This document shows, piece after piece, positions 1 through 7,296 of a stretch of 64,000 bases of DNA. Source of the DNA: Formosa agariphila KMM 3901 (GTDB taxonomy: Bacteria > Bacteroidota > Bacteroidia > Flavobacteriales > Flavobacteriaceae); the NCBI RefSeq assembly GCF_000723205.1, contig NZ_HG315671.1, forward strand, positions 446,851 to 510,850, in the 5' to 3' direction. Within the stretch, counting starts at the first letter, position 1. Every line of letters begins with the position of its first letter. The notes beneath the pieces were generated by a model. The model ran no database searches and was not told where the DNA came from. It worked only from the letters and a program-made list of their open reading frames with translations. A program made the translations under genes and the position numbers.

Positions 1-298
1 TCCAAAACATGCCGAATTTACAGAGATTGTAAAGCTAGAGCCATTTAGTAGAGCTCTAGCCGAACAAGCTCCAGAACTTTGGTTTACAAATATCCGTGTA
101 AGACAAACTGAATACAGAAAGTCTAAAGATATTTTAAGCTGGAGTAAAGATGGTGTTTTAAAAGTGAGTCCATTTTACTATTGGTCAGACGAAGATTTAG
201 ATGCGTATATCGTAGAACAAAATCTTCCTAAAAACCAATTTTATTTTGACCCAACAAAAGCCTTACAAAATAGAGAGTGTGGAATCCACTTTCAATAA
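1..298 (+). CDS. cysH: Phosphoadenylyl-sulfate reductase, C-terminal part (CysH)
   Basis: Only the last 98 codons are inside the window; the gene is cut by the left edge. PAPS/APS reductase reduces activated sulfate to sulfite with thioredoxin in the cytoplasm. The visible part has the family pattern of an IRVRQTEYR stretch, a PFYYWSDEDLDAYI segment and the C-terminal ECGIH motif, whose Cys is the catalytic residue of CysH. The stop lies 13 bases before the sulfite reductase gene, so the two are probably co-transcribed. APS versus PAPS specificity cannot be judged, because the diagnostic cysteines of the N-terminal part are outside the window. Confidence 0.8.
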   Translation, partial: PKHAEFTEIVKLEPFSRALAEQAPELWFTNIRVRQTEYRKSKDILSWSKDGVLKVSPFYYWSDEDLDAYIVEQNLPKNQFYFDPTKALQNRECGIHFQ

Positions 299-311
299 AT
301 GAAAAAGAATC

Positions 312-2420
312 ATGCAAAGTTTTAGATCAGAAATAGAGAACCCAGTTGTAGAACAGGATATAATTGAATTAGAAAAAAAGATTCGATTATTTAATGAAGG
401 TAGTATAACCGACGAAAGTTTTAGAAGTTTACGTTTAGCTCGTGGTATATATGGGCAACGTCAACCAGGCGTTCAAATGATACGTATAAAATTACCTTAC
501 GGAAAAGTGACTTCTAATCAGTTATTAAGAATTTCTGATGTTTCGGATCGTTTTTCTACAGGGAGATTACATATTACAACACGTCAGGATATTCAAATTC
601 ACTACGTAAGTATTGATGATACTCCAGAACTTTGGTCTCAATTAGAACAAGACGATGTAACCTTGCGTGAAGCTTGTGGTAATACCGTAAGAAATGTAAC
701 CGCTAGCGAAACTGCAGGAATCGATGTAAATGAACCTTTCGATGTGACGCCATATGCGCATGCGGCTTTCCAATTCTTTTTACGTAATCCTATTTGTCAA
801 GAAATGGGTCGTAAATTTAAAATGTCGTTTTCGTCTTCAGATGCAGATACAGCTTTAAGTTATATTCATGATTTAGGATTTATTCCGAAGATAAAAGATG
901 GAGAACGCGGGTTTAGAGTCTTACTTGGAGGTGGTTTAGGATCTCAACCAAGAAGTGCAGATTTAATTTATGAGTTCTTACCAACCTATAAAGTTATTCC
1001 TTTAATAGAAAGTGTATTACGTATTTTTGATCGTCATGGTGAACGTGCTAGACGAATGAAAGCACGTATGAAATTCTTAATAAAAGATGAAGGTTTAGAA
1101 AAATTCTTAGAATTAGTTGAAGCTGAACAAAAAGCATTATCTAATCAAGAAGTACACATCGAAGTAAAAGATGAAGCTATAAAGTTAAGCAATGTTGCTA
1201 TCCCTGAAGTGCATATAGAAGATGAGGATGCTTACAATAGTTGGAGAGCTTTAAATGTAATCCCTCAGAAACAAGACGGATTATATGCTATAGGAATTAA
1301 AGTGAAATTAGGTGATTTTTATACTGATAAAGCAAGAAAACTTGCCGCTTTAATTAAAGACTATGCAGCCGATGAGTTACGTTTTTCATTAAGACAAAAC
1401 ATTTTAATTCGTCACGTAAAAGAAGAGTTATTACCATTCTTCTATCAAGAATTAAAGGCTTTAGATTTTGTAGCAACAGGATATAATGCAACTACAGATA
1501 TTACGGCATGCCCAGGAACAGATACCTGTAATTTAGGTATTGCAAGTAGTACAGGAATGGCAGATGAGTTAGAGAAAGTTTTATATTCAGAATATCCACA
1601 ATACATTAACAACCAAGATATCGCTATTAAAATTAGTGGATGTATGAATGCTTGTGGCCAACACAACATGGCACACATTGGTTTTCAAGGGATGTCTATT
1701 CGTACTAAAGATAAATTAGTAGCGCCTGCTGTACAAGTATTATTAGGTGGTGGTGTATTAGGAAATGGAGAAGGTCGTTTTTCAGATAAAGTAATCAAGT
1801 TACCTTCTAAAAGAGGACCTCAAGCATTACGTTTAATTTTAGATGATTTTGAAACTAACGGAAATCCAGGAGAATCATTTTTAGAATATTACGACCGTCG
1901 AGACGGACAGAAATATTTTTATAATTTCTTAGTAACGTTATCAGATACAGAAAACTTACAACCTAGCGATTTTATCGATTGGGGTAATAAAGAAGAATAC
2001 AAGCAAGAAGTTGGAGTAGGAGAGTGTGCAGGTGTTGTTATCGATTTAGTAGCGACTTTATTGTTAGAAGCTAAAGAGAAATTAGAAAAGGCAGAAGAGG
2101 TATACGGATCTACAACAAAATGGGCAGATGCCATTTACTTAGCTTATACAGCAAGTGTAAATGCGGCTAAAGCTTTATTGCTTTCAGAAGATGTAAAAAC
2201 CAATTCTCAAGCAAACATTATAGGGTTGTTCGACGAAACATTTATTGCTTCTAATAAAATTACATTAGATACAAATAGTAGTTTTTCAGATTTTATTTAT
2301 GAAATCAATAAAAACGAACCAACAAAAGAATTTGCAACCACATATATTAACCAAACCAAAGCTTTTTTCAACACCATCGACGTTTTTAGAACACGCGAAT
2401 TAGTCTATGCAAACAACTAA
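312..2420 (+). CDS. Ferredoxin-dependent sulfite (nitrite) reductase with C-terminal HEPN-like domain
   Basis: This enzyme reduces sulfite to sulfide with six electrons, using siroheme and a [4Fe-4S] cluster. The sequence shows the two ferredoxin-like half-domains and all four cluster ligands, C400 and C406 (CPGTDTC) and C444 and C448 (CMNAC). The cluster ligands alone would also fit nitrite reductase. The neighbours (cysH, siroheme methylase, cysteine synthase) argue for sulfite. The protein is 702 residues. The last 130 or so (about 570-700) form an extra all-helical region resembling HEPN domains, which NirA and CysI proteins lack. That tail has no clear RNase-type RxxxxH motif. The end overlaps the next gene by 14 bases. 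The ATG at 299 was rejected because it is out of frame. Confidence 0.85.
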   Translation: MQSFRSEIENPVVEQDIIELEKKIRLFNEGSITDESFRSLRLARGIYGQRQPGVQMIRIKLPYGKVTSNQLLRISDVSDRFSTGRLHITTRQDIQIHYVSIDDTPELWSQLEQDDVTLREACGNTVRNVTASETAGIDVNEPFDVTPYAHAAFQFFLRNPICQEMGRKFKMSFSSSDADTALSYIHDLGFIPKIKDGERGFRVLLGGGLGSQPRSADLIYEFLPTYKVIPLIESVLRIFDRHGERARRMKARMKFLIKDEGLEKFLELVEAEQKALSNQEVHIEVKDEAIKLSNVAIPEVHIEDEDAYNSWRALNVIPQKQDGLYAIGIKVKLGDFYTDKARKLAALIKDYAADELRFSLRQNILIRHVKEELLPFFYQELKALDFVATGYNATTDITACPGTDTCNLGIASSTGMADELEKVLYSEYPQYINNQDIAIKISGCMNACGQHNMAHIGFQGMSIRTKDKLVAPAVQVLLGGGVLGNGEGRFSDKVIKLPSKRGPQALRLILDDFETNGNPGESFLEYYDRRDGQKYFYNFLVTLSDTENLQPSDFIDWGNKEEYKQEVGVGECAGVVIDLVATLLLEAKEKLEKAEEVYGSTTKWADAIYLAYTASVNAAKALLLSEDVKTNSQANIIGLFDETFIASNKITLDTNSSFSDFIYEINKNEPTKEFATTYINQTKAFFNTIDVFRTRELVYANN

Positions 2421-3186
2421 CAACATACCTAAACTAACGGTAGTAGGTGCCGGTCCAGGAGATCCAGATTTAATATCGCTTAAAGCGGTAAAAGCAATTG
2501 AATCTGCAGATGTAATCTTGTACGACGCACTTATAAATGTTGACTTACTTAAATACGCTTCACCCACTAAGGAAGTTATTTTTGTTGGGAAACGTAAAGG
2601 GTGTTACGCGTATCAACAAGGACAAATTAATGAGCTTATTGTACAACGTGCAAAGAGCTTTGGGCATGTGGTTCGTTTAAAAGGAGGAGATCCATTTGTT
2701 TTCGGACGTGGAGCAGAAGAAATCGAATATGCAAAATCAAAAAAACTTAAAGTAGATGTTATTCCAGGAATGTCGTCTGCCTTAGCGGTCCCAACAAACC
2801 AAGGTATTCCGTTAACAAAACGTGGTGTTTCCGAAAGTTTTTGGGTAATTACAGGAACAACCAAGAATCACGAAATATCTAGCGATATAGCACTAGCAGC
2901 CAAGTCGTCTGCCACAGTAGTGATTTTAATGGGAATGAGTAAACTGCCGGAAATTGTTGAATTGTTTTCAAACGAAAATAAGAAAGACCTTCCCGTAGCA
3001 ATTATTCAGAACGGAACTTATGCTAACGAAAACATAGGAATTGGTACCATACAATCTATCCAAGATGTGGTTAAACAACAACAGTTAACGTCTCCAGCTA
3101 TAATAGTAATTGGTGAGGTGGTAAGTGAACGCACTAGTTTAGATCGAATAAAAACCGAATTGCACGAGTTAAAATCGGCGTTTTAG
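2407..3186 (+). CDS. cobA: Uroporphyrinogen-III C-methyltransferase (siroheme synthesis)
   Basis: This SAM-dependent enzyme methylates uroporphyrinogen III at C2 and C7 to give precorrin-2, the precursor of siroheme. Typical signatures are the N-terminal VVGAGPGDPDL (12-22), GKRKG (61-65), RLKGGDPFVFGRG (90-102) and a PGMSSALAVP segment. The length of 259 residues fits a stand-alone SUMT without the CysG dehydrogenase/chelatase domain, so those steps must be encoded elsewhere. Its start lies inside the sulfite reductase gene (14-base overlap). This coupling fits its job of supplying siroheme to that enzyme. Confidence 0.93.
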   Translation: MQTTNNIPKLTVVGAGPGDPDLISLKAVKAIESADVILYDALINVDLLKYASPTKEVIFVGKRKGCYAYQQGQINELIVQRAKSFGHVVRLKGGDPFVFGRGAEEIEYAKSKKLKVDVIPGMSSALAVPTNQGIPLTKRGVSESFWVITGTTKNHEISSDIALAAKSSATVVILMGMSKLPEIVELFSNENKKDLPVAIIQNGTYANENIGIGTIQSIQDVVKQQQLTSPAIIVIGEVVSERTSLDRIKTELHELKSAF

Positions 3187-3226
3187 AAAAAAAATAAAAT
3201 CATATTTCAGTAAAAAATATTTAGTA

Positions 3227-4279
3227 ATGATACAAACAGATATATTAATAATAGGAGCAGGGCCGACAGGATTATTTACTGTGTTTGAAGCAGGATTATT
3301 AAAACTTAAATGTCATTTAATTGATGCTTTGCCACAAGCTGGTGGACAATGTTCAGAACTTTATCCAAAAAAGCCGATATACGATATTCCAGGATTTCCG
3401 GAAGTATTAGCTGGAGATTTAACTAAAAACTTGTTAGAGCAAGGAAAGCAATTCGAACCTGGGTTTACCTTAGGAGAGCGTGCTGAAACTATAGAAAAAC
3501 AAGAAGATGGGTCGTTTATTGTCACTACAAATAAAGGTACTCAACATCAAGCGCCAGTAGTTGCTATTGCAGGTGGTTTAGGGTCTTTTGAACCTAGAAA
3601 ACCATTGATTGAAAATATTGCAAATTACGAAGATCACGGAGTAGATTACTTTATTAAAGATCCAGAAAAATATAGAAATAAACGTGTTGTAATTTCAGGT
3701 GGAGGAGATTCTGCTCTAGATTGGAGTATCTTTTTAGCCGATATCGCTTCAGAAGTAACACTTATTCACAGACGTAACGAATTCCGTGGCGCTTTAGATT
3801 CTGTAGAAAAAGTTCAAGAATTAAAACTTCTAGGGAAAATAAATTTAGTAACACCTGCAGAAGTTGTTGGCGTTGCTGGAGAAAATCATATTGAAGGTGT
3901 GACTGTTAAAAAAGCAGATGAAGAGTTTACAATAGATACAGATTACTTTATCCCATTATTCGGTTTATCTCCAAAATTAGGACCTATCGGAAATTGGGGA
4001 TTAGAGATAGAAAAAAATGCAATTAAAGTAGATAATGCCTTAGATTATCAAACAAACATACCTGGAATTTATGCTATTGGAGATGTAAATACGTATCCAG
4101 GGAAGTTAAAATTAATTCTTTGTGGTTTCCACGAGGCTACATTAATGTGTCAATCAGCGTATAAAATTATTAATCCAGGTAAAAAGTATGTGCTTAAATA
4201 CACAACGGTGAGTGGAATTGATGGTTTTGACGGTACACGTAAAGAAGCTCCAAAAGCAGTAGTACAAGCTATTGTATAA
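3227..4279 (+). CDS. Ferredoxin--NADP reductase, thioredoxin-reductase-like type
   Basis: A 350-residue FAD/NAD(P) flavoprotein. It has an N-terminal FAD site GAGPTG (G10-G15), an NADPH site GGGDSA (158-163) and a C-terminal GIYAIGDV. The redox-active CxxC of true thioredoxin reductase is missing, which places it with the YumC-type ferredoxin-NADP reductases. It probably passes electrons from NADPH through ferredoxin to the sulfite reductase two genes upstream. It starts 40 bases after cobA and the strand is the same, so it is likely in the same transcription unit. The exact electron partner is inferred from context. Confidence 0.85.
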   Translation: MIQTDILIIGAGPTGLFTVFEAGLLKLKCHLIDALPQAGGQCSELYPKKPIYDIPGFPEVLAGDLTKNLLEQGKQFEPGFTLGERAETIEKQEDGSFIVTTNKGTQHQAPVVAIAGGLGSFEPRKPLIENIANYEDHGVDYFIKDPEKYRNKRVVISGGGDSALDWSIFLADIASEVTLIHRRNEFRGALDSVEKVQELKLLGKINLVTPAEVVGVAGENHIEGVTVKKADEEFTIDTDYFIPLFGLSPKLGPIGNWGLEIEKNAIKVDNALDYQTNIPGIYAIGDVNTYPGKLKLILCGFHEATLMCQSAYKIINPGKKYVLKYTTVSGIDGFDGTRKEAPKAVVQAIV

Positions 4280-4282
4280 AAT

Positions 4283-4336
4283 CTAATTTTAAATTAGTCG
4301 TTTTGTAAAATAGACTGTAAATTAGTTGAACTAATT
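4283..4336 (+). promoter_or_regulatory. Two adjacent palindromic hairpins before the serine acetyltransferase gene
   Basis: The 91-base gap before epsC contains two small perfect palindromes, CTAATTT-T-AAATTAG at 4283-4297 and AATTAGT-TGA-ACTAATT at 4320-4336. GACT-containing stretches at 4312 and 4339 could pair alternatively with TTAGTC at 4294-4299. The stems are AT-rich and no T-run follows directly, so this is not a clear terminator. It may separate the sulfite operon from the cysteine operon or serve as an operator. Function not known. Confidence 0.3.
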
Positions 4337-4370
4337 CCGACTGTTATTTAAAATAATAAGGCGTTTTTTT

Positions 4371-5138
4371 ATGATAGAAGATACAAAATTGCAAAATAAA
4401 CTAGTTTCAAAAACATATAATGTTAGATTAAAAGACTCCATTGCAACATTCACAAAACATTTGTTTTATGTTATGTTCGACGATGAGCCTGCAACAGAAT
4501 TACAGCATCTAGAGAATCTATTTCTAGACATGTGTAGAAAACTAAGTATAGACGATGCATTTAATATTTGGGAAACGTTTAAGTTTAATTTACCAAGTAC
4601 AAGACGTCGTCTAGATTTAGATGCTATTGCTATCGAGCAGCATGATCCAGCGGCTAAAAGTCTAGAAGAAGTGTATTTAGCGTATCCTGGTTTTTATGCT
4701 ATTGCAATCTACCGTTTAAGTCATGAATTACATAAGTTAAATGTACCAACTATTCCTAGAATGATGAGTGAATATGCTCATGGTATAACAGGTACAGATA
4801 TTCATCCTGGTGCAGAAATTGGAGATTCTTTTTTCATAGATCATGCCACCGGAATTGTAATTGGAGAAACATCTATTATAAAAAATAATGTGAAGATTTA
4901 TCAAGGGGTAACCTTAGGAGGTGTTCAGGTTAAAAAGAGTTTGTCTGCAACAAAACGTCATCCTACTATCGAAGATAATGTTATCATTTACGCCAACGCT
5001 ACTATATTAGGTGGCGATGTGGTAATTGGTGCAGATACTATAATAGGTGCAAATGTTTGTGTTACAGTTTCTATTCCGCAAGGTTCAATCTTAACTTACC
5101 AAAAGGAGTTTAACATAAGATCTAGAAAGAATGATTAA
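4371..5138 (+). CDS. epsC: Serine O-acetyltransferase
   Basis: This enzyme transfers acetyl from acetyl-CoA to L-serine, giving O-acetylserine for cysteine synthesis. A helical N-terminal half is followed by a left-handed beta-helix of hexapeptide repeats from about residue 140. The SAT active-site histidines are visible as H145 (HPGAEIG) and H158 (DHATG), followed by the GIVIGE and YQGVTLGG segments. The 255-residue length fits the EpsC/CysE family. It overlaps cysM by 8 bases, so acetylserine producer and consumer are made together and could form the cysteine synthase complex. Confidence 0.92.
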   Translation: MIEDTKLQNKLVSKTYNVRLKDSIATFTKHLFYVMFDDEPATELQHLENLFLDMCRKLSIDDAFNIWETFKFNLPSTRRRLDLDAIAIEQHDPAAKSLEEVYLAYPGFYAIAIYRLSHELHKLNVPTIPRMMSEYAHGITGTDIHPGAEIGDSFFIDHATGIVIGETSIIKNNVKIYQGVTLGGVQVKKSLSATKRHPTIEDNVIIYANATILGGDVVIGADTIIGANVCVTVSIPQGSILTYQKEFNIRSRKND

Positions 5139-6024
5139 ATCTGAAAGTATTTTAGATCAAATAGGGAAAACACCTTTAGTAGAAGTTACACATTTACATG
5201 ATAATAAAAATGTAAAATTATTTCTGAAATTAGAAGGAAATAATCCAGGAGGAAGTGTAAAAGATAGAGCTGCGTTTAATATGATAAACGAAGCTTTAAA
5301 GCGTGGCGATATTAAAAAAGGCGATACTTTAGTTGAAGCGACTAGTGGAAACACCGGAATTGCTTTAGCATTTATTGCGCCTTTATTAGGTGTGAATATG
5401 GTGCTTATTATGCCAGAAAATTCAACCGAAGAGCGAATTAAAACCATGCGTGCTTATGGTGCAGAATTAATTTTAACCTCTAGTGATGTTGGTATTGAAG
5501 GTGCTCGTGATTATGCCATAAAATTACATGAGGAGAAAGGCTATTTTATGCTGAATCAATTTTCGAACTCAGATAACTGGAAAGCACATTATAAAACTAC
5601 GGGACCAGAAATTTGGGACGCAACCCAAGGTGAAATTACGCACTTTGTTTCTGCAATGGGAACTACCGGAACCATAATGGGCGTATCTACATATTTAAAA
5701 GAAAAAAATAAAAGCATAACTATAGTAGGAGCACAACCTAAAGATGGTGCTAAAATCCCGGGTATTCGTAAGTGGCCAGAAGCGTACTTGCCAGAAATTT
5801 TCGATAAAACTAAAGTCGATCAAGTTGTTGATGTTAGTGAAGAAGATGCCAAAATGATCACGCAGCGTTTAGCCAAAGAAGAAGGTGTCTTTGCAGGCAT
5901 GAGCAGTGGAGGTTCTGTAGCAAGTGCCTTAAAAATTATAGAAAATTTAGAATCCGGAGTTGTCGTAGCTATAATTTGCGACCGCGGAGATCGTTATTTA
6001 TCGTCCCCATTATTCGATAATTAG
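5131..6024 (+). CDS. cysM: Cysteine synthase (O-acetylserine sulfhydrylase B type)
   Basis: This PLP enzyme makes cysteine from O-acetylserine and sulfide (or thiosulfate in CysM-type enzymes). The PLP lysine is K44 in the GGSVKDR motif. The substrate loop TSGNTG and the phosphate-binding GTTGT are present. Length is 297 residues, shorter than CysK and close to CysM. It overlaps epsC by 8 bases and is the last gene before a 245-base gap that carries the methionine riboswitch. The choice of CysM over CysK rests on length and general look and is less certain than the family. Confidence 0.9.
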   Translation: MIKSESILDQIGKTPLVEVTHLHDNKNVKLFLKLEGNNPGGSVKDRAAFNMINEALKRGDIKKGDTLVEATSGNTGIALAFIAPLLGVNMVLIMPENSTEERIKTMRAYGAELILTSSDVGIEGARDYAIKLHEEKGYFMLNQFSNSDNWKAHYKTTGPEIWDATQGEITHFVSAMGTTGTIMGVSTYLKEKNKSITIVGAQPKDGAKIPGIRKWPEAYLPEIFDKTKVDQVVDVSEEDAKMITQRLAKEEGVFAGMSSGGSVASALKIIENLESGVVVAIICDRGDRYLSSPLFDN

Positions 6025-6103
6025 CATAATAATTGCTGTAAATATGAGGAAAATAAATATATATTACCTTTATTTGCAGCTTAGTTCATAATCATAATAA
6101 TTC

Positions 6104-6247
6104 GTTATCACGAAAGGCAGAGGGGATAGACCCGGTGAAGCCTTAGCAACCCTTTACCACACTTAAAGAAGGTGCTACATTCTACTCAATGAAACCATTT
6201 TCAAAGGGGCAGATAACCCAAGAGAAATCCCTTTCTTTCCTGATGAC
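6104..6247 (+). promoter_or_regulatory. SAM-I (S-box) riboswitch
   Basis: The S-box consensus is easy to follow: TTATCACGAAAGGCAGAGGG, then ACCC, GGTGAAGCC and AGCAACC, then GGTGCTACATTCTAC, then GGGCAGATAA. P1 can form between GTTATCA (6104-6110) and TGATGAC (6241-6247) with one G-U pair. S-box RNAs bind S-adenosylmethionine and normally switch off methionine genes, which fits the genes that follow. P1 ends only 22 bases before the first start codon, and no terminator hairpin with a T-run lies between. The expression platform is therefore not of the usual terminator type. Confidence 0.9.
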
Positions 6248-6269
6248 ATACTGATATAAAACATCAAAA

Positions 6270-7271
6270 ATGTCAAATATTTATCAAGCCATACAAGAAC
6301 GTGTTTTAGTACTAGACGGTGCTATGGGTACCATGTTGCAACGTTATAATTTTTCTGAAGAAGATTTTAGAGGAGAGCGTTTTAAAGATTACCTATCTTC
6401 ATTAAAAGGAAATAACGATTTATTGTCGTTAACCCAACCGCAAGCTATTGCAGATATTCATCGTAAATATTTCGAAGCTGGAGCAGATATTGTAGAAACC
6501 AACACCTTCTCGGGAACAACAATCGCTATGGCAGATTACGACATGGAAGATTTGGTGTACGAACTTAATTTCGAATCGGCTAGAATTGCAAAGCAAGTAG
6601 CAGACGAAATAACTAAAGAAAACCCAGATAAACCTAGATTTGTTGCAGGTAGTATTGGTCCAACAAACCGTACTGCAAGTTTATCTCCAGATGTAGAACG
6701 TCCGGAATATCGCGCAGTAACGTTCGAAGAATTAAGACAGGCCTATCATCAGCAAACAGAAGCGTTGTTAGACGGTGGTGTAGATATGCTTTTAGTTGAA
6801 ACTATTTTCGATACTTTAAATGCTAAAGCGGCATTGTTTGCCATAGATCAAGTACAAGAAGAACGCGGTATTAAAATTCCGATTATGGTCTCAGGTACGA
6901 TAACTGATGCCTCTGGCCGAACATTGTCTGGTCAAACTGTTGAAGCATTTTTATTGTCAATCTCTCACATCCCTTTATTGAGTGTTGGGTTTAATTGTGC
7001 TTTAGGAGCCGATCAATTACAGCCTTACTTAAGTCGTTTATCTAACGAAACAGAGTTTTATACGTCTGCACATCCTAATGCAGGATTGCCAAATGCTTTT
7101 GGAGAATACGACCAAACGGCAGAGCAAATGCAAGAGCTTATCGAGAGTTATTTAAAAGAAAACATCGTTAATATTATTGGAGGATGTTGCGGTACGACAC
7201 CAGAACATATTAAACTAATTGCAGAAGTTGCTGCAAAATATAAACCTAGACAAGCCGTTGTTAGCGCTTAA
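6270..7271 (+). CDS. Homocysteine S-methyltransferase module (N-terminal part of a split MetH)
   Basis: A 333-residue TIM-barrel of the homocysteine methyltransferase family. It starts with LDGAMGTMLQRY, and the zinc-binding cysteines are C243 (GFNCALG) and C306-C307 (GGCCGTT). In E. coli this is the first module of the one-chain MetH. Here it is a separate protein, and the next gene begins at the pterin module. It should take the methyl group from methylcobalamin on the partner protein and pass it to homocysteine. It is the first gene after the SAM riboswitch and lies 25 bases before metH. Confidence 0.9.
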   Translation: MSNIYQAIQERVLVLDGAMGTMLQRYNFSEEDFRGERFKDYLSSLKGNNDLLSLTQPQAIADIHRKYFEAGADIVETNTFSGTTIAMADYDMEDLVYELNFESARIAKQVADEITKENPDKPRFVAGSIGPTNRTASLSPDVERPEYRAVTFEELRQAYHQQTEALLDGGVDMLLVETIFDTLNAKAALFAIDQVQEERGIKIPIMVSGTITDASGRTLSGQTVEAFLLSISHIPLLSVGFNCALGADQLQPYLSRLSNETEFYTSAHPNAGLPNAFGEYDQTAEQMQELIESYLKENIVNIIGGCCGTTPEHIKLIAEVAAKYKPRQAVVSA

Positions 7272-7296
7272 TTGAGAATCGAAAAGAAAAAACAGC

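Noticed and set aside
299-326. ATG at 299 as sulfite reductase start
   Set aside because: It is out of frame with the gene and hits a stop after eight codons.
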